A stretch of 64,000 nt of DNA from Lacticaseibacillus absianus (lineage in GTDB: Bacteria > Bacillota > Bacilli > Lactobacillales > Lactobacillaceae): positions 23,784 to 87,783 of the forward strand of contig NZ_JABEKX010000006.1 of NCBI RefSeq assembly GCF_013407595.1. Reading direction: 5' to 3'. The notes beneath the pieces are model-generated. The model made no database searches. It was given only the letters and a program-made list of their open reading frames with translations, and had not been told where the DNA came from. Below, piece after piece: positions 25,667 to 34,488 of the stretch. Positions within the stretch are counted from its first letter, which is position 1; every line of letters starts with the position of its first letter. Position numbers and translations under genes: made by a program.

Positions 25667-25878
25667 AAAAACGCCGCGGCTCCCCAGTCGTGGCGTGATC
25701 GTGGCTTATTCCCATCTATTCGGAGGCGACAGGGACCTCACCCAAGCATACCTGTACCCAACGACCAGCGGCGTTGGCGCTGGTGTCCGATCATGTCAGG
25801 TCCGGCCTTCGCCGGGTGGCATACCAGTCAGGCGACGAACGAGTCACGCCCGCGTCTGACTAGTGCTTTTGACACCGC
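25667..25878 (-). ncRNA. Candidate structured RNA upstream of mutY
   Basis: A 480 bp gene-free stretch carries, on the minus strand, a good promoter, about 212 nt with several stable hairpins and a Rho-independent terminator. The hairpins are AGTCAG/CTGACT closing a GC-rich arm, CCGGC-GAAG-GCCGG and ACCAGCG/CGCTGGT; the terminator at 25667-25696 is ACGCC..GGCGT with TTTTT. mutY has its own -10 box beyond the terminator. I could not match it to 6S, tmRNA, SRP or RNase P RNA. It could be a free RNA or a leader element. Confidence 0.5.
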
Positions 25879-25884
25879 TATTTG

Positions 25885-25913
25885 ACCATACCACGCAACC
25901 CGACGCGTGTAAA
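25885..25913 (-). promoter_or_regulatory. Promoter of the candidate RNA
   Basis: Minus strand TTTACA, exactly 17 bp, TATGGT. Confidence 0.6.
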
Positions 25914-26053
25914 CCGCGATTGGCCAATCGAGTGGGGTTGGCCAAAAAGCGGGGTATAACGAGGTTGTCATTTCTCACTTAGCGGTCATATAGCTTATTT
26001 CCTGGGACTCTATCGCAAAGATGCCCTTGTTTTGATGTTCCACCAGTACTTCA

Positions 26054-26857
26054 CTATTGTTGATTCAAAAAAATCCGATCGCTATCGCCTTGGCCAAAAA
26101 ATTTAAAAGTAACCGAATCTCCGGCTTTAAAGGTTATCGTTTCTGGTTCGTCTACATTCAATCCATATCCATTTGCTGTGTCACCATTGATGCTGACAAA
26201 TCCATATGCATAGTCCGGATCAGAGCCATGTAGAAGGCCCGGCATCCACTTCACCGAGTAAGTGCCCGGCTTAATTCCGGAATCGTCGGTGGCAATTTCA
26301 ACCACAACAACCTCTCCGTCATGCCCAATGAGTGTATTGCTACCAGTCAAGAAAATTTCGTTTTTCTCACGTCTTGAAGTCAGCGCGTACGCCAGCTTTG
26401 CAGTGGATGAACTACTTGTTTTAGCTGTAGACATCGCTGAGCTTGAGGACGAGTTATCACTCGAAGACGTTGATGGAGTTTTTTTGGTTGAAGAACTGCG
26501 CCCACTACTTGACTCGCTTTTCTTGCTAAATGTGTGATAGGTCACCTTGACCTTTGCGTCCTTAGAAAACCTATCACCCTTTTCTAGATCAGTCTCTCCG
26601 TTAATCGAGATTGTCTCTACATCGCCATCCTTGTGAAGTAACCCGGCGATAAGATCGGGATTCTTTATTGTTTTGACGTTCTTAAATCCAGCGTCCTTAA
26701 GCTGGGCAACAACCGTCCTGTAGTTACTCCCTTCCATCTCTGAGGAGTCTGTGGGCATGGATAACGGTTTGTTTTTGTCACTGCTACACCCAGCTACCAG
26801 GAGTACAAAGGCCATCGCCAACACCGCAAGCAACAACCTACCCTTTTTGTTCACCAT
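26054..26857 (-). CDS. Lipoprotein with PASTA-like domain, GC-poor
   Basis: A 267 aa exported lipoprotein. Signal peptide residues 1-23 end in the lipobox LVAGC (Cys24). Residues 40-110 form a PASTA-like domain (YRTVVAQLKDAGFKNV), 112-160 are a Ser/Thr/Lys-rich linker, and 165-267 a beta-rich domain that I do not recognise. GGAGG precedes the ATG at 26857. Codon use is clearly more AT-rich than the surroundings, a sign of recent transfer. Such PASTA-like lipoproteins are frequent in Firmicute accessory regions; their ligand is unknown. Confidence 0.82.
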   Translation of the reverse strand: MVNKKGRLLLAVLAMAFVLLVAGCSSDKNKPLSMPTDSSEMEGSNYRTVVAQLKDAGFKNVKTIKNPDLIAGLLHKDGDVETISINGETDLEKGDRFSKDAKVKVTYHTFSKKSESSSGRSSSTKKTPSTSSSDNSSSSSAMSTAKTSSSSTAKLAYALTSRREKNEIFLTGSNTLIGHDGEVVVVEIATDDSGIKPGTYSVKWMPGLLHGSDPDYAYGFVSINGDTANGYGLNVDEPETITFKAGDSVTFKFFGQGDSDRIFLNQQ

Positions 26858-27045
26858 TACGCTATCCTCCAACGCCTAGTTTCTGAATTTCACCATGTTC
26901 ATCAATCACAAGCGCATATTTTCCAGATGCGCTGATACCTCTACCTTCGAACGACTAATTTATTCATCAACTAGCGATACTTTTTATTTACAATTATCGA
27001 GACTATTGTCGCACATATTATAGCAAACGCATACCATTTTTATTG

Positions 27046-27090
27046 CAAAAAAATCCTACCACAACCATTATCTGGCCTAGTAGGATTTTT
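27046..27090. terminator. Terminator of the 47 aa gene
   Basis: AAAATCCTAC and GTAGGATTTT form the arms, with T-runs on both strands; it lies downstream of the small minus-strand gene. The AT-rich stretch 26858-27045 between it and the lipoprotein gene shows nothing else. Confidence 0.75.
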
Positions 27091-27163
27091 CATCAGAATG
27101 CTATATCTCGCTTCTGCAATACAACTGGCGGAATTCTGCCAGAACAGACAACCAAAGCTCCGA

Positions 27164-27307
27164 TCAGCGCTCACTTTCGAGCTTCTCGGCGTCCTTGTCG
27201 ATTGTGGCAAACCCTGACTCAGTCTTCTTAACTGGGTGCTCAGCGCGCTTCTTTTCCACTTCTTGGATCAGCGCCTTGCGTTCTTGCTTACTGAGTTTTC
27301 CTGCCAT
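27164..27307 (-). CDS. Small charged protein, 47 aa
   Basis: A complete small unit with a promoter, a 47-codon gene and a terminator. The product is highly charged, MAGKLSKQERKALIQEVEKK followed by more Lys/Glu-rich helix, and ends KLESER. The Shine-Dalgarno site is weak (AGAGGCG). Base composition is intermediate between the GC-poor patch and the core. Not recognised; no toxin-like hydrophobic part is seen. Confidence 0.65.
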   Translation of the reverse strand: MAGKLSKQERKALIQEVEKKRAEHPVKKTESGFATIDKDAEKLESER

Positions 27308-27369
27308 GATTCTCGCCTCTTCTTCACTGAATTAGAGTTGAGGGCAATGACTACTCTCGCGACACCTCT

Positions 27370-27398
27370 GTTATACCACTTTCCGGCGTGAATGGTAA
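27370..27398 (-). promoter_or_regulatory. Promoter of the 47 aa gene
   Basis: Minus strand TTACCA, 17 bp, TATAAC, just behind the sbcC stop codon. Confidence 0.6.
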
Positions 27399-27401
27399 GG
27401 G

Positions 27402-30400
27402 TCATCGGCCCAGCCCGTGGCGTGTGCGCAGGTGACTCTCGCCGGTCCCGGTGGGGATCACCTGAAGCTGGTCGGGAATGCTCTCCCGCAGTTCGGTGAC
27501 GTGGCTGATGATCCCGATCATGCGGCTTTGGCCCTCCAGGCTCTCCAGCGCGTCCATCGCAGTGGCAAGACTGGTCGAATCGAGCGAGCCGAAGCCCTCA
27601 TCGACGAACAGCGCATCGATCGAGACACCGCCGCTTTCCTGCTGGATCACCTCACCGAGTGCCAAAGCCAAGGCCAGTGCCGCGATGAAGCTTTCCCCAC
27701 CGGATAGCGTGTGCACGGAACGCGCCGCACCGATCTGATCGTCGTAGATGTCGATCTCAAGGCCAGAGTCGTTGCGATGACTGCCCGGATCCTGATGTAA
27801 GGTAAAAATGTACCGCCCTGCGCTCAGCGTCTGGAGCCGTGTGTTGGCGACCGTCAGCACACGCTGCAGGTAGGCCCGTAGCACGTAACGCTCAAGTGAC
27901 AGCTTCGCGTCATTATTCCCGTTGACCACTTCGAATAGGTCTGCCATCGCCGCAGCCTCGTCCATCGCCTGCTGGTTCTGCGCGTAGTCGGCCTCGATCG
28001 TCGCGACGAGCTGCCGGTTGGTCTCAGCTAGCTGGGTCGCAGCAGCCTGCTGGGCCTGCGCCGCAGCCAGCGTCGCAGCTGCCGCAGACTTAGCCGTCGC
28101 CAGTGCCGCGACGTCCGGCTCCGGCTGCGTACCGATCTGGGCGGTCGCGTGCGTCAACAGCGCGGTCTGACGCGTCCGCGCCGTCTGGGCCGCCTCGACT
28201 TGGGCCTGCAGCGCCGCGCGCTCAGTCAGACGGGCGCGCAACGCGTCGAACTGTGCGCGTGCATCCGCCCCGAACCGTGTCGTCAGGGCCGCCTCGAATG
28301 CCTGTTGGGCCTGCGCATTGGCCGCCAGCGCGTCCGCCTGCTGTTGCCTCAACTCCGCTTGCGTCGTCGTCACACGAGTCAGCTCCGCCTGCGCCGTAGC
28401 CAGTGCCTCCTGGTTGGCCGCCTGTGCAGCCACATGGGCCGCCAGCGTCGCGGTCAATGTCGCCAGCGTCGCCTCTAGGTCGGCCAAGGCCGGTGCGTCG
28501 GCCGGTACAGCCGCTTCGGCCGCCGTCAGGGCCCCGCGGGCTTGCGCCAGCGCGACTGCGGCCTGCGTTGCCGCCGCAGTCGCCGCTTCCTGTTGGGTCG
28601 CTTGAGTCTGCTGCTGCGTCGTCAGGTCGGCCGCGGTCCGTGTCAGTGCCTCACGCTGGGCCACCTCGGTGTTGACCTGAGTCGTCAGCGTGGTCACCGT
28701 CGCTTGCAGTTGCGCAGCGACAGCCGGCACATCGCCGTCTGCCGCGCCCGTTAACTGTTGCGCTAGGGCTGCCGCGCCGGCGGCAGCCTCTTGGCGCTGC
28801 TGGTGTAGGCGCACGGCCTGGGCCTCAGCAGTCGCCAAGTCGACCTGCGCCGCCTGCCGCGCCGCATCAGCGGTCTCGACCTGCGCATCGGTCACGGTAT
28901 CGTCCGCTTGCAGGGCCACCACGGGATGCGGATGCGCTCGGCTACCGCACACCGGACACGGCTGACCCGGGGTCAGCTGGGCGGCCAAGCGCGCGATCTG
29001 CTGGGTCAGCTGGGCATCGTGCAGTCGCGCATACGCCTGCTGAGCCGCTTCTGCTGCCTTCGTGGCGGATGCAACGACTTGAGTCGCCTCAGTGTGTGCC
29101 TGTGCAAGGTGCGCCTGCTCAGCCTGGCGTTGCTGCCACTGCTCAACGCGCGGCAGCGTGGCGGCCTGCTCAGTTCGCGCCTCAGTCAGCGCCGCCTGGT
29201 GATCAGGGACTGCTGCCAGTGCCGCAGCCGTTGTGGCCTGCTGATCAGCCAACGCGGCCGTGGCCACGGCTTGCTGGTCGACTGCTGCTTGGGCGCGCGT
29301 CTGTACGGCGCGCGCCCGGTCGACGGCCGCGCGCTGGGTGACCAGTGCCTCTAGCTGCGGGCGCAACGCTTCTAGGGCGTCTGCGCGCCGCTGCGTCGCC
29401 GCGATCTCGTCCGCCTGCGCCGCCAGTTCCTGTCGCGTCTGCTGCGCCGCAGCCAGCGCCTGTTCGGCGACTGGGCGCGCCTGCGCGAGTGCGGTCAAGC
29501 GCGCTGCCCGCTGGTCCAGGGCCGCTTGCGCACTGGCCAGTTGGGTCGCCTGGGCCTGATGCGCAGCCACCCACGTCAGTTGGTCCAACGTCTCGCGGGC
29601 CTGAGTTAGGGCCGGCGCCGCCTCATCCATCGCCGCCAGCTCGGCCTCAGCCGCCCGCCGGTCAGCATACGCCGCCTGCAGGGCCAAGCCAGCCGCTTCA
29701 GCCGTCACGGCAGCGTCGAAGTGTTGCTGCGCCTGGGCCTGGGCCGTCGTGCTCGTCGCCACCGCCTCGGCCAGCTCGTCGAGCCGTGCATGCATCACCT
29801 TGAGTTGATCGGGTAGCGGGGCGCCAGCCGCCGGGGCGGTCGCCCCAAAGGCGAACTGACTGGCTAGCGCCGCCAAGCGCGCTGTCTGCTCCTGAACGAA
29901 CGCGGACTTCGCGCGCGCGGCCTGACGCAATCGCTGCTGCCAGGCCTCAAACAGCCCGGTACCAAACAAATGGCGCAAAAGCGCCTCCTTGTCGTCGCTC
30001 TTAGCGTCTAGGAACTGGCGAAACTTCCCTTGTGGCAACAGGATCATCTGGCGGAACTGATCCGCATCGAGGTGCAGTAGCGTCTCGATACGCGGTGCAA
30101 CATCGCGGACCTTCGTCCATTCATGCAGCTCCACGCCGGCCTGGCGTTCCGTCAGGCTTAGACGCATCGGGGCATTGGTCAAACCAGCCCCACGCTTTTT
30201 GGCCAACAACTGATCGGGCTCCCGCCAGATCGTGTACTGCTTGCCCCCGTGGCTGAACGTCAGTGTGACTCGAGTCGGCGCATCGGGCGCTGCGAACGTC
30301 GCGCGCATCTCACGGCCACTGCGGTCGTCGCCGGTGGTGGTACCGTACAGTGCAAAGACCAGCGCATCGAAGATCGTTGTCTTCCCGCTCCCCGTCTTGC

Positions 30401-30500
30401 CGCTGATCAGAAACAGCGGCGTGTGCGCGAACTCGCTGAAGTCGACGACCGCATCGCGGTACGGCCCGAAGTTACGCATCACTAAGCGTTCTAGCTGCAT
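27402..30500 (-). CDS. sbcC: Exonuclease subunit SbcC (SMC-like ATPase)
   Basis: The ATPase arm of the SbcCD nuclease, which cleaves hairpins and protein-blocked DNA ends. The 1032 aa protein has Walker A GKTGSGKT (about residues 34-41), the Q-loop region LLPQGKFRQF (155-164), a zinc-hook CPVC (515-518) in the middle of two long coiled coils, and the ABC signature LSGGESF with Walker B LFVDEGFG near the end. The coils are extremely rich in Ala, Gln, Thr and Val. The start is coupled to sbcD by TAATG; the frame upstream of 30500 is not used. Confidence 0.95.
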   Translation of the reverse strand: MQLERLVMRNFGPYRDAVVDFSEFAHTPLFLISGKTGSGKTTIFDALVFALYGTTTGDDRSGREMRATFAAPDAPTRVTLTFSHGGKQYTIWREPDQLLAKKRGAGLTNAPMRLSLTERQAGVELHEWTKVRDVAPRIETLLHLDADQFRQMILLPQGKFRQFLDAKSDDKEALLRHLFGTGLFEAWQQRLRQAARAKSAFVQEQTARLAALASQFAFGATAPAAGAPLPDQLKVMHARLDELAEAVATSTTAQAQAQQHFDAAVTAEAAGLALQAAYADRRAAEAELAAMDEAAPALTQARETLDQLTWVAAHQAQATQLASAQAALDQRAARLTALAQARPVAEQALAAAQQTRQELAAQADEIAATQRRADALEALRPQLEALVTQRAAVDRARAVQTRAQAAVDQQAVATAALADQQATTAAALAAVPDHQAALTEARTEQAATLPRVEQWQQRQAEQAHLAQAHTEATQVVASATKAAEAAQQAYARLHDAQLTQQIARLAAQLTPGQPCPVCGSRAHPHPVVALQADDTVTDAQVETADAARQAAQVDLATAEAQAVRLHQQRQEAAAGAAALAQQLTGAADGDVPAVAAQLQATVTTLTTQVNTEVAQREALTRTAADLTTQQQTQATQQEAATAAATQAAVALAQARGALTAAEAAVPADAPALADLEATLATLTATLAAHVAAQAANQEALATAQAELTRVTTTQAELRQQQADALAANAQAQQAFEAALTTRFGADARAQFDALRARLTERAALQAQVEAAQTARTRQTALLTHATAQIGTQPEPDVAALATAKSAAAATLAAAQAQQAAATQLAETNRQLVATIEADYAQNQQAMDEAAAMADLFEVVNGNNDAKLSLERYVLRAYLQRVLTVANTRLQTLSAGRYIFTLHQDPGSHRNDSGLEIDIYDDQIGAARSVHTLSGGESFIAALALALALGEVIQQESGGVSIDALFVDEGFGSLDSTSLATAMDALESLEGQSRMIGIISHVTELRESIPDQLQVIPTGTGESHLRTRHGLGR

Positions 30501-31615
30501 TACTCCGCCTCCTTCACTTGGCTCAGGGCCGCTGCCGCCCATGCCTGCTGCGTCTCGCTCAGCGTCCGGCCGGTCACTTGCGCGTAAAAATCCGCCAGCA
30601 TCGGCATCGGGGCGAGGTGCGTGTCGACCTGGTCCGCCGCGGTGTCCAAGGTGACGTGTGACTCGCGGTCGAGGCTGATCACCCGCGGAAAAACCTGACG
30701 CAGCGCTGCCATCACGTTGGGGATCACCGCCAGATCCGTCAGTGTGATCGCCGTGTACGCGTCACGGTCATACGCCGCATACTGCGCCGGGTCCGTCAGC
30801 GCCGCAAAGCTCGCCGTCAAGTGCTGCACCTCATGGCGCGGTGGCAGCGCAACGAATTTCCGCGTCATCGTCTCGGTGTCAAGGATGTACACGCCCTTCT
30901 CCTGCGCGACCTCCGACGTCGAGAACTTCAGTAGCGACCCTGCGTACTGGATCGTGGCATCCCGAAGCGCGTGACGATTGTGCAGGTGCCCCAGTGCGAC
31001 GTAGTCAAAGGCGCGCAAGTCGGCCACCGCCACCGCGTCGAGCCCCCCGACGTTGACCTGAGTCTCCGACGCCGAGCGTTGACTGTCCGCGGCGAAGAAA
31101 TGGGCGACCAGCACATGCTTCTTGGCCGGATCGAACTGCGCCTGCATCGCGGCGCTGACCCGGTGCATCGCCAGATTGATGTTGGTCAGGCTGTCATCAT
31201 CGAAATACTGACGCGCCGCCACTGGCTCAAAGTACGGCAGCAAAAAAAACTGCGTGTCGCCAAGCACCACCGGGGTGAATGCCTCTGCCAGTTGACAATT
31301 CAGGTAGAGTTGCGTCGCGCCGTACCACGCGCGCCCGGTGCTTAGCCGCACGGCCGAATCGTGGTTCCCGGCGATCACCAAGAGCGGATAGCCGAGCTCG
31401 CGGTTCAAGCGCGTCAGCTGTGCGTTGACCATTGCCACTGCGTCCTCGTTGGCCAGTGCCCGGTCGTACAGGTCCCCGGCGATGATGATCGCATCGACTG
31501 ACTCGCGCTTGGCCACTGCCACCAGCTGCTCGAACACCGCTGCTTGATCTTCCTGCAGGTCGTACCCTGCCAGTTTTTTGCCGATGTGCCAATCGGCCGT
31601 ATGCAATACCCGCAT
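30500..31615 (-). CDS. sbcD: Exonuclease subunit SbcD
   Basis: Nuclease subunit of SbcCD. The phosphoesterase motifs are in order: DWHIG (residues 8-12), GDLYDR (46-51), GNHDS (about 83-87), then the HFF and GHLHNR histidine motifs in the second half. Mn2+ dependent in the family. Length 371 aa is typical. GGAGGCGG precedes the ATG. First gene of the sbcDC operon, convergent with nothing and divergent from the HAD gene. Confidence 0.95.
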   Translation of the reverse strand: MRVLHTADWHIGKKLAGYDLQEDQAAVFEQLVAVAKRESVDAIIIAGDLYDRALANEDAVAMVNAQLTRLNRELGYPLLVIAGNHDSAVRLSTGRAWYGATQLYLNCQLAEAFTPVVLGDTQFFLLPYFEPVAARQYFDDDSLTNINLAMHRVSAAMQAQFDPAKKHVLVAHFFAADSQRSASETQVNVGGLDAVAVADLRAFDYVALGHLHNRHALRDATIQYAGSLLKFSTSEVAQEKGVYILDTETMTRKFVALPPRHEVQHLTASFAALTDPAQYAAYDRDAYTAITLTDLAVIPNVMAALRQVFPRVISLDRESHVTLDTAADQVDTHLAPMPMLADFYAQVTGRTLSETQQAWAAAALSQVKEAE

Positions 31616-31700
31616 GTGTCCGCCTCCAATTCATCTTAGCTTTATCCAAACACACGTTCATCGTTCTGTCAACGCGCCGTCCTGGCAGGCGCACATGCCT

Positions 31701-31729
31701 TTGGCTGATCGTCGTCAGTCGAGTACAAT
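31701..31729 (+). promoter_or_regulatory. Promoter of the HAD hydrolase gene
   Basis: TTGGCT, 17 bp, TACAAT, 25 bp before the start codon. Confidence 0.65.
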
Positions 31730-31754
31730 AGAGACAAATACGGGAGGCAGACTG

Positions 31755-32369
31755 ATGAACACATTTATCTTCGATATCGACGGGACCCTGATCGACTCGG
31801 TCACGATGTACCTCGCCGGGCTGCAGCGCACGATGCGCCGGCACGGCCAAGACTACACGCAGGACCAACTGAGGTTCTCGAATGGCATTCCGTCCAGCGA
31901 CACCATGACCCGCCTGGGCTTCACCGAAGACGCGGTCGACGCGGCGATCCGCGAGTGGACCGAGGACTCGTTGGCCTTTGCCGCCACCGTCGACTGGTTC
32001 CCCGGGATGCAAGACACGCTGGCAAATCTGCGGGCAGGCGGTGCCAAGCTGGGGATCGTGACCTCCAAGAACGCGGATCAATACGCGCTAGACGTCACCC
32101 GCTTCGGCTTTGCCACCGCTGTCGACACCGCGGTGGTCGCCCACGACGCCCCGCGCAACAAGCCCTTCGGTGACCCGATCGAGTTGGCGATGACACGCTT
32201 GGGCAGCGACCCGCACCGGACCGTCTATGTCGGTGACACCCGGACCGACGCCCTGGCCGCACAAGCCGCTGGCGTCCCGTTCGCCCTGTGCACGTGGACC
32301 ACCCCACACCTTGACGAACCTGTCGCCTACCCACTTCAACGCCCAACAGACCTGCTGGCCCTGCTGTAG
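31755..32369 (+). CDS. HAD-family hydrolase (PGP/PpaX-like)
   Basis: A 204 aa phosphatase with motif I FDIDGTLIDS (nucleophile Asp7 and acid/base Asp9), motif II VTSKN (about 97-101), and motif IV GDTRTD (about 160-165). The small helical cap between motifs I and II is of phosphoglycolate phosphatase or pyrophosphatase PpaX type. The substrate is open; phosphoglycolate, pyrophosphate or sugar phosphates are all found in the family. GGGAGG lies 8 nt before the ATG at 31755; the longer frame from 31578 is rejected. The 262 bp after it hold only an imperfect hairpin (32510-32541). Confidence 0.87.
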   Translation: MNTFIFDIDGTLIDSVTMYLAGLQRTMRRHGQDYTQDQLRFSNGIPSSDTMTRLGFTEDAVDAAIREWTEDSLAFAATVDWFPGMQDTLANLRAGGAKLGIVTSKNADQYALDVTRFGFATAVDTAVVAHDAPRNKPFGDPIELAMTRLGSDPHRTVYVGDTRTDALAAQAAGVPFALCTWTTPHLDEPVAYPLQRPTDLLALL

Positions 32370-32631
32370 GGGAAGCTGCAACGAGTCTCTGGGCGTGACA
32401 TGACGCCTTGTGAACAGACGACGCCGGAATGCGACAGGTCATAACCCAACACCCGCGCTGGTCCCAGTGACTCGATCAGTGGCCACCACGGGGCCGCACC
32501 AAACGCAAAGAGGCAGCCAGCGTATGCTGACTGTCTCTTCGTCGTGGTGATGCGTGGCGGGTGGTACTCCCCCGAATTGCCACCCTCCTGCTAGGATAGT
32601 GTACCACTTTGGGGAGTCAATATCTGTCTGG

Positions 32632-34254
32632 TCAGTAGATGTCGGCGACTTGCGCCTGGGCAACTTCGTGACTCATGAATTCATCGTAGGTGGTGTCCGC
32701 ACGCTCGACGACCCCCTTCGGCCCCACCTCAACGATGTGGTTGGCGATCGTCTGGATGAACTGGTGGTCATGGCTGGTGAAGACCATGGAACCCTTGAAG
32801 TCGATCAGCGCATCGTTCAAAGCAGTGATGCTTTCAAGGTCCAAGTGGTTGGTCGGATCATCGAGCAACAGAACGTTGGCCTTGCTGAGCATCATCTTGG
32901 CGAGGTAGGAGCGCACTTTTTCGCCCCCAGACAGCACGTTGACCTTCTTCAACACCTCATCGCCGCGGAACAGCATCTGGCCAAGGAACCCGCGCAGGAA
33001 GGTGTTGTCGCTCTCTTCCTTGCTGGCGAACTGGCGCAGCCACTCCAGAATGTCGAGGCGCGCATCCGCAAACTCCGGCGTCAGGTCACGTGGCATGTAA
33101 GACTGACTCGTCGTCACGCCCCAGGTCACGCTCCCACTATCAGGCGCCACCGCCCCAGCAATGATCTGCATCAGGAGGCTGGCCGTCACGTCCGAGCGGG
33201 AGATGATCGCCGTCTTATCACCGGGCCGCAAGATGAATGAGACGTTATCGAGCACCTTTACCCCATCGATGGTCTTGGAGACGTTCTCGACCCGCAGCAA
33301 GTCGTTGCCGATCTCACGCTCCGGCGTGAACTTGATGTACGGGTACTTACGCGAGGACGGCTTGATGTCGTCCAACGTGATCTTCTCGAGTTGCTTCTTA
33401 CGGCTGGTCGCCTGCTTGGACTTGGACGCGTTGGCGGAGAACCGGGCGATGAAATCTTGCAGCTGCTTGATCTGTTCTTCCTTCTTCGCGTTCTGCTGAC
33501 CGCGCAGCTCCTGAGCCAGCTTGGAGGACTCCAGCCAAAAATCATAGTTCCCAACGAACAGCTGGATCTTGCCGAAGTCAACGTCGCACATCATCGTGCA
33601 GACCGCGTTCAAAAAGTGTCGGTCATGGCTGACGACCAGTACAGTGTTCTCGTAGTCTGCGAGGAAGTCTTCCAGCCACGCGATCGTCTGCGGGTCGAGC
33701 CCGTTGGTCGGCTCATCCAGCAGCAGAACATCCGGCTTGCCGAACAGCGCCTGCGCCAAGAGTACCTTGACCTTCTCCCCTTCAGGCAGCTCACCCATCA
33801 ACTTCTGATGCTCGTCTTCCGGAATGCCTAGAGACTGGAGCAGCTGGCTCGCGTCGCTCTCGGCGTTCCAGCCGTCCATCTCGGCGAACTCCCCTTCGAG
33901 TTCTGCGGCCCGCATCCCCTTGGCCTCATCGAAGTCCGGGTCGGCGTACAGCGCGTCTTTCTCCATCATCACATCGTACAGGCGCGTGTAGCCCTGCAGC
34001 ACCGTGTTCATGACGGTCTGGTCGTCGAACGCGAAGTGATCCTGCTTCAGGCTACTCATGCGCTCGTGTGGGTCCATCTGCACGGTCCCGGTCGTCGGCG
34101 CGAGCTTACCTTCCAAGATCTTCAGGAAGGTCGACTTCCCAGCACCGTTCGCGCCGATGATCCCATAGCAGTTCCCCGGCGTAAACTTCAGGTTGACTTC
34201 GTCGTAAAGCTTGCGGTCGGTGAAGACCATCGACACGTTATTCACAGTAAGCAA
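32632..34254 (-). CDS. ABC-F ATPase (YbiT/YkpA type)
   Basis: A ribosome-associated ABC-F protein with two ATPase domains on one chain and no membrane part. Domain 1 has GANGAGKST (about residues 35-43) and LLLDEPTNGLD. A charged linker of about 80 residues (QNAKKEEQIKQLQD) joins it to domain 2, which has signature LSGGEKVR and LLLDDPTNHLD; the Asp in place of the usual Glu in the second site is noteworthy. I prefer the TTG at 34254 because it starts the family N-terminus MLTVNNVSM and follows GGAGG. Length is about 540 aa. Confidence 0.88.
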   Translation of the reverse strand: MLTVNNVSMVFTDRKLYDEVNLKFTPGNCYGIIGANGAGKSTFLKILEGKLAPTTGTVQMDPHERMSSLKQDHFAFDDQTVMNTVLQGYTRLYDVMMEKDALYADPDFDEAKGMRAAELEGEFAEMDGWNAESDASQLLQSLGIPEDEHQKLMGELPEGEKVKVLLAQALFGKPDVLLLDEPTNGLDPQTIAWLEDFLADYENTVLVVSHDRHFLNAVCTMMCDVDFGKIQLFVGNYDFWLESSKLAQELRGQQNAKKEEQIKQLQDFIARFSANASKSKQATSRKKQLEKITLDDIKPSSRKYPYIKFTPEREIGNDLLRVENVSKTIDGVKVLDNVSFILRPGDKTAIISRSDVTASLLMQIIAGAVAPDSGSVTWGVTTSQSYMPRDLTPEFADARLDILEWLRQFASKEESDNTFLRGFLGQMLFRGDEVLKKVNVLSGGEKVRSYLAKMMLSKANVLLLDDPTNHLDLESITALNDALIDFKGSMVFTSHDHQFIQTIANHIVEVGPKGVVERADTTYDEFMSHEVAQAQVADIY

Positions 34255-34365
34255 AGGTGTTAGTTCCTCCTCTAGGCGTATTGGCAACAATGTTATCAGA
34301 TTTTGGCGTTCAGGGCAATCCCCTCTATAGTAGAAAACAGTTCAGCCGGCGCTGCGTGACTGGCG

Positions 34366-34371
34366 TATAAT
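34366..34371 (+). promoter_or_regulatory. -10 box upstream of the phosphoesterase gene
   Basis: TATAAT in a region with no consensus -35 (TTCAGC at 34341 is the nearest). It would give a leader of about 110 nt holding a CCACAAC..TTGTGG hairpin. Confidence 0.45.
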
Positions 34372-34488
34372 GCAAGGAGGCACACGGCTGGCCGACGCCC
34401 CGATCACCACTAAATCTAGTGGCCGCCTTGCAATCTATCCACACAATCCACAACATCTTGTGGATAATCCCACTGACGAGGTCTTCAT

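Noticed and set aside
25667..25878. Assignment of the candidate RNA as 6S, SRP or RNase P RNA
   Set aside because: Plus-strand TCAGGTCCGG recalls the SRP loop, but the GGAAG part is missing and the promoter and terminator are on the other strand. No 5'-3' closing stem as in 6S RNA; too short for RNase P RNA.
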